Positions 29,080-31,729 of a stretch of DNA of 31,729 nt are shown here, in pieces. The notes under the pieces were generated by a model. That model had not been told where the DNA came from and made no database searches. It saw only the letters and a list, made by a program, of their open reading frames with translations. Origin of the DNA: JBBSMX01 sp038232935 (GTDB lineage Bacteria; Bacteroidota; Rhodothermia; Rhodothermales; JANQRZ01); contig JBBSMX010000036.1 in assembly GCA_038232935.1 (NCBI GenBank), positions 1-31,729 on the forward strand, in the 5' to 3' direction. The position numbers were made by a program, and so were the translations under genes. Numbering within the stretch: the first letter of the stretch is position 1; each line of letters starts with the position of its first letter.

Positions 29080-31085
29080 AGCGCCAGTTTAATCCCGGCC
29101 TGCACCTCCCGGCCCGGCCCCGGCAGGCCGAGTTGAGGAAGCACGACGGCGTCGGTGACGTTGTTGACGCGGGCGAAGAGTTCGGCCGAGATCGCACGCA
29201 CGGCGAGCCGGTAGCCAGCACGGGCGTTGAGCACGAGGGCCGGGTCGAGACGGGCGAACGAGTCGGGGGCATCCGGCGAATAGGCGACCCCGATGTAGAC
29301 GGCTTCCACGATCGCGTTCGGCCCCAGCCCAGGGTTATACGTGGCGGCAAGGCGGCCGATGACCTCGGGCTTCTCCGAGAGGCGGAGGGTTTCACCGTCG
29401 GCGTCGAGGCCACGCAGGTGCAGGAGGGTCAGGTGCCCGTCGAGGCGGACGCGACGGAGCGGACGCGCAGCGCCGGCCAGTTCGATACCGTAGATGCGGC
29501 TCCCGCCGAGGTTGATCCGCTGCCGACGCCCGTCCTCCAGCCGCCGCTGATCGATGGTGTCGTCGGTACGGCTGAGAAAGAGCGTCGCCTCGCCCGAGAG
29601 CCGTTCACCGCTCCGACGGACCCCGGCCTCGGCCAGAAGCGACGACTCCGGCTCCAGGTCCGGGTTGACGAGGAAGCGGTTGAGTGCTTCGCCGAACAGC
29701 TCGCGCAGCGTCGGAAAGCGCGTCTTGCGGCCGACCGAAGCGTTGAGCGTCCACGTCTCATCGAGTCGGTAGACGCCGCCCGCCGTCGCGCCGTAGTCCA
29801 CGAACGGATCGAGCGGCGGCTTGTCGCCCGTCTCCGGCGCGCTCAGCACGTCGAGGCTGACGCCGGCGGTGAGCGTGAGCGGCGCGAGCGGCGACGCCTC
29901 GGCTTCCAGCCCGGCGCTGTAGAGTCCTTGCCGGTACGTCTGGCGCGGGTCCTCGCTCCGCTGCCCATCCTCGAACGCGAACTCCTGCTGCCGGTGCGAC
30001 GAGGTGAGCGCGTTGAGACCGAAGCGGAGCGTGACGGGCGCAAGCTGCCGCTGGAGGATCGCCCGGCCGCCGAGGGTCAGATCCTCGTCGTCCTGCTCGC
30101 TTTCGAGCTGGTCGTACCCCACGCCCTCGTAGGCGGCGATGGTCTGAGCGAAGCGGCTGCCCCAGAGCGCGCCGCGTAGGGTCGTCGCGTCGTCCAGTCC
30201 GGCCTCGCCGCTGAGGATCAGCATCGACAGCCGCCAGTCCGGGTAGCGCCAGAATCGGACGCGGTCCACGGCCGGATCGAGGTGGCCCTCCGGCGCGACG
30301 CCCTTCTCGCCGTCGACGTGGAGCGCGGAGATGCCCACGCGAGTACGGGCACCGAGCGCATAGGCGACGCGGCCGAAGCCGTTGACGAGGCGGTGGTCTG
30401 TGTTCGTGCGTACGCTCTGGGACGGCTGGCTGAAGCGCAGCCCCGCCTCTTCGAGGCTGCCGGGTACGGAGAACCCGTCGCGCCGGGCATAGCCGACGGA
30501 GCCGACGTACGACACCGACCCACGCCGTGCGAGATGCGTCACGACGCCCTGCCCGAACTCCTCCGATCCGCCCTGCGCCGTCGCTTCGGTGTGCGCGCCC
30601 TCGCCTTCTAGGCCACGCGATATCATGTTGACGGCCCCGCCGAGCACGTTCGCCCCCCACAGCACCGACGGCACGCCCTTCGCCACTGTCACCCCGCCGA
30701 TGACGCCACTCGGCAGAAGCGAGAGGTCGATCCGGTTGTCCCACGGGATGTTCAGGAGCGCGCCGTCGAAGAAGAGCGCGACCTGCCGCTCACCCGCTCC
30801 CCGGAGATAGACGAGCGATTCACCGCGCGAGTTCGTCTGCACGTGGGCCGCCGGAATCAGCCGGGCCGTCTGTGCCACGTCCACGGCGTCGAGCCCATCG
30901 ATGGCGGCGAGCGGGATGCGCTGAAGCGTCGAAGGGGCCACAGTCGCCGAGGCCGTGCCGACGACGACCTCGCCCAACTCATATTCGTCGAGGGAGTCGG
31001 CGGGTGCTTGCGCGGCGCTCGGTGCCGCGCAAGCCACCCACAGAACCGTACACAGCGCGCACCGAATATGACGGCTCGCAAGCAT
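29076..31085 (-). CDS. TonB-dependent outer-membrane receptor
   Basis: The 669-residue protein has a signal peptide (MLASRHIRCALCTVLWVACA to PSAAQA), an N-terminal plug (LGEVVVGTASATVAPSTLQR, SLVYLRGAGERQVALFFDGA, VTVAKGVPSVLWGANVLGG, AVNMISRG) and a 22-strand-type barrel ending GPGREVQAGIKLAL. Barrel landmarks: GRKTRFPTLRELFGEALNRF and NPDLEPESSLLAEAGVR are the conserved segments before the last strands, and ARVNNVTDAVVLPQLGLPG is near the end. The ligand (iron chelate, cobalamin or other) cannot be read. Start: ATG at 31083-31085, where the signal peptide begins; a longer frame is only leader. Last residue is Leu rather than Phe. The TAA stop overlaps the convergent ABM gene. Confidence 0.92.
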   Translation of the reverse strand: MLASRHIRCALCTVLWVACAAPSAAQAPADSLDEYELGEVVVGTASATVAPSTLQRIPLAAIDGLDAVDVAQTARLIPAAHVQTNSRGESLVYLRGAGERQVALFFDGALLNIPWDNRIDLSLLPSGVIGGVTVAKGVPSVLWGANVLGGAVNMISRGLEGEGAHTEATAQGGSEEFGQGVVTHLARRGSVSYVGSVGYARRDGFSVPGSLEEAGLRFSQPSQSVRTNTDHRLVNGFGRVAYALGARTRVGISALHVDGEKGVAPEGHLDPAVDRVRFWRYPDWRLSMLILSGEAGLDDATTLRGALWGSRFAQTIAAYEGVGYDQLESEQDDEDLTLGGRAILQRQLAPVTLRFGLNALTSSHRQQEFAFEDGQRSEDPRQTYRQGLYSAGLEAEASPLAPLTLTAGVSLDVLSAPETGDKPPLDPFVDYGATAGGVYRLDETWTLNASVGRKTRFPTLRELFGEALNRFLVNPDLEPESSLLAEAGVRRSGERLSGEATLFLSRTDDTIDQRRLEDGRRQRINLGGSRIYGIELAGAARPLRRVRLDGHLTLLHLRGLDADGETLRLSEKPEVIGRLAATYNPGLGPNAIVEAVYIGVAYSPDAPDSFARLDPALVLNARAGYRLAVRAISAELFARVNNVTDAVVLPQLGLPGPGREVQAGIKLAL

Positions 31086-31143
31086 GGGTGGTGCGGGGTA
31101 GAGGATCGAGTGGGCGTGGGGAGGACGGTCGAGAAGGGGTGCG

Positions 31144-31173
31144 GAAATTATGCGCGCCAGGGAGCGGGGGCAA
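31144..31173 (-). promoter_or_regulatory. promoter candidate for the TonB receptor gene
   Basis: Minus strand TTG (31173-31171), 20 nt, then TAATTTC (31150-31144), 58 nt before the ATG. The layout fits the Bacteroidota -33/-7 pattern and resembles the mscL candidate. Confidence 0.4.
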
Positions 31174-31224
31174 GCATGTGGCATTACCAGGGCCGCCCCA
31201 GCACGCGACGAGGGTTGGAGGGGC

Positions 31225-31266
31225 GGCAGACGACGGATCACAGACCGCCGATTGGCTTCGCAGTCC
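31225..31266. repeat. possible 7-nt-phased tract upstream of the TonB receptor
   Basis: GGCAGAC, GACGGAT, CACAGAC, CGCCGAT, TGGCTTC, GCAGTCC in phase. Degenerate; it lies between the ABC exporter stop and the receptor promoter candidate, about 140 nt from the start codon. Confidence 0.45.
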
Positions 31267-31295
31267 GCGGTCGGCCGGCCGCGGTCTCGTTCGCC

Positions 31296-31584
31296 TCACA
31301 TCACCGCAATCGCCCGGAACTCGGCGCTGTGCTCTACCAACTCGTCATACGTCCCAGCGGCTACGAGGCCGCCGTCCTCCATCAGGAAGAGCGTATCGCA
31401 GTTCTTCACCGTGCTCAGACGGTGCGCAATCATGATCAGCGTCCGGCGCCCGCGCAACTGTTCGACAGCCCGGATGATGGAGCGCTCCGTCTCGTTGTCC
31501 AGGGCCGAGGTCGCCTCGTCCATGATCAGGATGGGCGGGTCATGATAGCGCGCTCGTCCCCCCGAGAACTCCAAACGCAATGAA
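31296..31584 (-). pseudogene. ABC exporter ATPase, 3' end, broken by an IS element
   Basis: The minus-strand frame encodes the second half of an ABC ATPase domain: YHDPPILIMDEATSALDNET (Walker B and D-loop), RRTLIMIAHRLSTVKNCD (H-loop His), LFLMEDGGLVAAGTYDELVE, with the stop at 31296-31298. It matches exporters of the MsbA/lipid A-flippase or peptide type whose ATPase is C-terminal. Upstream of RARYHDPP the match fails. A phrase FSGG sits where LSGGQRQRIAIARAL should be, with about eight residues missing; this may be chance. The IS200-like element begins within the next 30 bases. The rest of the exporter may lie beyond the element, outside the window. Confidence 0.8.
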
Positions 31585-31729
31585 CTACTCCGGGGCAAGC
31601 CCCGGAGTATCGTTGCCGTCCTCAAACATATCAAACTGCTGACGGTGTAGCCGACGGTAGTGCTCCTCCTCACCCTGACCCTCCACGTAACGCCGGATCA
31701 CCTCCTCCGTCCCGTGGCGACCACCGTGG
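31585..31729 (-). mobile_element. IS200/IS605-family transposase TnpA, C-terminal end (partial)
   Basis: The minus strand from the right edge encodes 47 residues up to TAG (31585-31587): EEVIRRYVEGQGEEEHYRRL, HRQQFDMFED. This resembles the C-terminal end of Y1 transposases (TnpA) of IS200/IS605 elements, with the final helix after the catalytic Tyr helix. The catalytic Tyr and HUH motif lie outside. A hairpin next to the stop codon fits the right-end structure of such elements. Confidence 0.65.
31586..31609. repeat. perfect hairpin at the IS200-like right end
   Basis: TACTCCGGGGC, loop AA, GCCCCGGAGTA: an 11-bp perfect stem overlapping the last codons and the stop of TnpA. IS200/IS605 elements carry subterminal hairpins recognised as single strands by TnpA, and this is a good candidate. 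Confidence 0.75.

Noticed and set aside
1..31729. tRNA, rRNA or riboswitch
   Set aside because: No cloverleaf, conserved rRNA segment or riboswitch core was recognised; a covariance-model scan was not possible here.

Overview
The window reads as chromosome from a high-GC, Gram-negative member of the Bacteroidota, most likely the Rhodothermia (Rhodothermales/Rubricoccaceae type). This is inferred from the outer-membrane assembly genes, a TonB receptor, a DUF2851 protein (a family I know mainly from Bacteroidota), a stand-alone B12-binding mutase domain, a META-domain lipoprotein, and several promoter-like boxes resembling the Bacteroidota TAnnTTTG element. I ran no search; family names come from motifs read by eye.

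Layout. The left edge holds the 3' end of an IS110-like transposase. From 158 to 11696 nearly everything is on the minus strand and forms an envelope and isoprenoid cluster read right to left: dxr, rseP, (insert), uppS, bamA, two skp/ompH genes, a terminator, then panB. Between rseP and uppS (about 5980-8950) the cluster is interrupted by an accessory segment. It contains an unrecognised 649-residue membrane protein on the opposite strand, a perfect 28-bp palindrome, a second degenerate copy of the last codons of rseP, and a dead DUF433/DUF5615 toxin-antitoxin pair.

From 11829 to 20529 most genes are on the plus strand: a secreted TPR protein, a secreted protein of the kind labelled asparagine synthetase B in Bacteroidota, a small outer-membrane-type protein, a B12-binding domain, an RfbD-like reductase, a GNAT acetyltransferase and serS. 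An AT-rich membrane gene with a Cys/His knuckle and a META lipoprotein lie on the minus strand. SerS carries an in-frame insertion of about 75 residues, of unlike base composition, just before its serine-binding TAE motif.

From 20526 to 31729 come a CDP-alcohol phosphatidyltransferase, a YbhN-like membrane protein, mscL with a clear terminator, a truncated DUF1800 gene, a long acyl-CoA dehydrogenase, pyrF, a DUF2851 protein, an ABM-type monooxygenase and a TonB-dependent receptor. The 3' end of an ABC exporter follows; it is broken where an IS200/IS605-like element enters from the right edge.

Two repeat systems run through the window. Tracts with a 7-nt period, different in sequence at each locus, sit just upstream of the start codons of panB, the second ompH gene, rseP and dxr, with weaker examples at 13724 and 31225. 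Palindromes of one family occur at 8390, 23950 and 26308, two of them touching gene remnants. The best candidates for something undescribed are the membrane protein at 6407-8356, the SerRS insertion and the heptad tracts.
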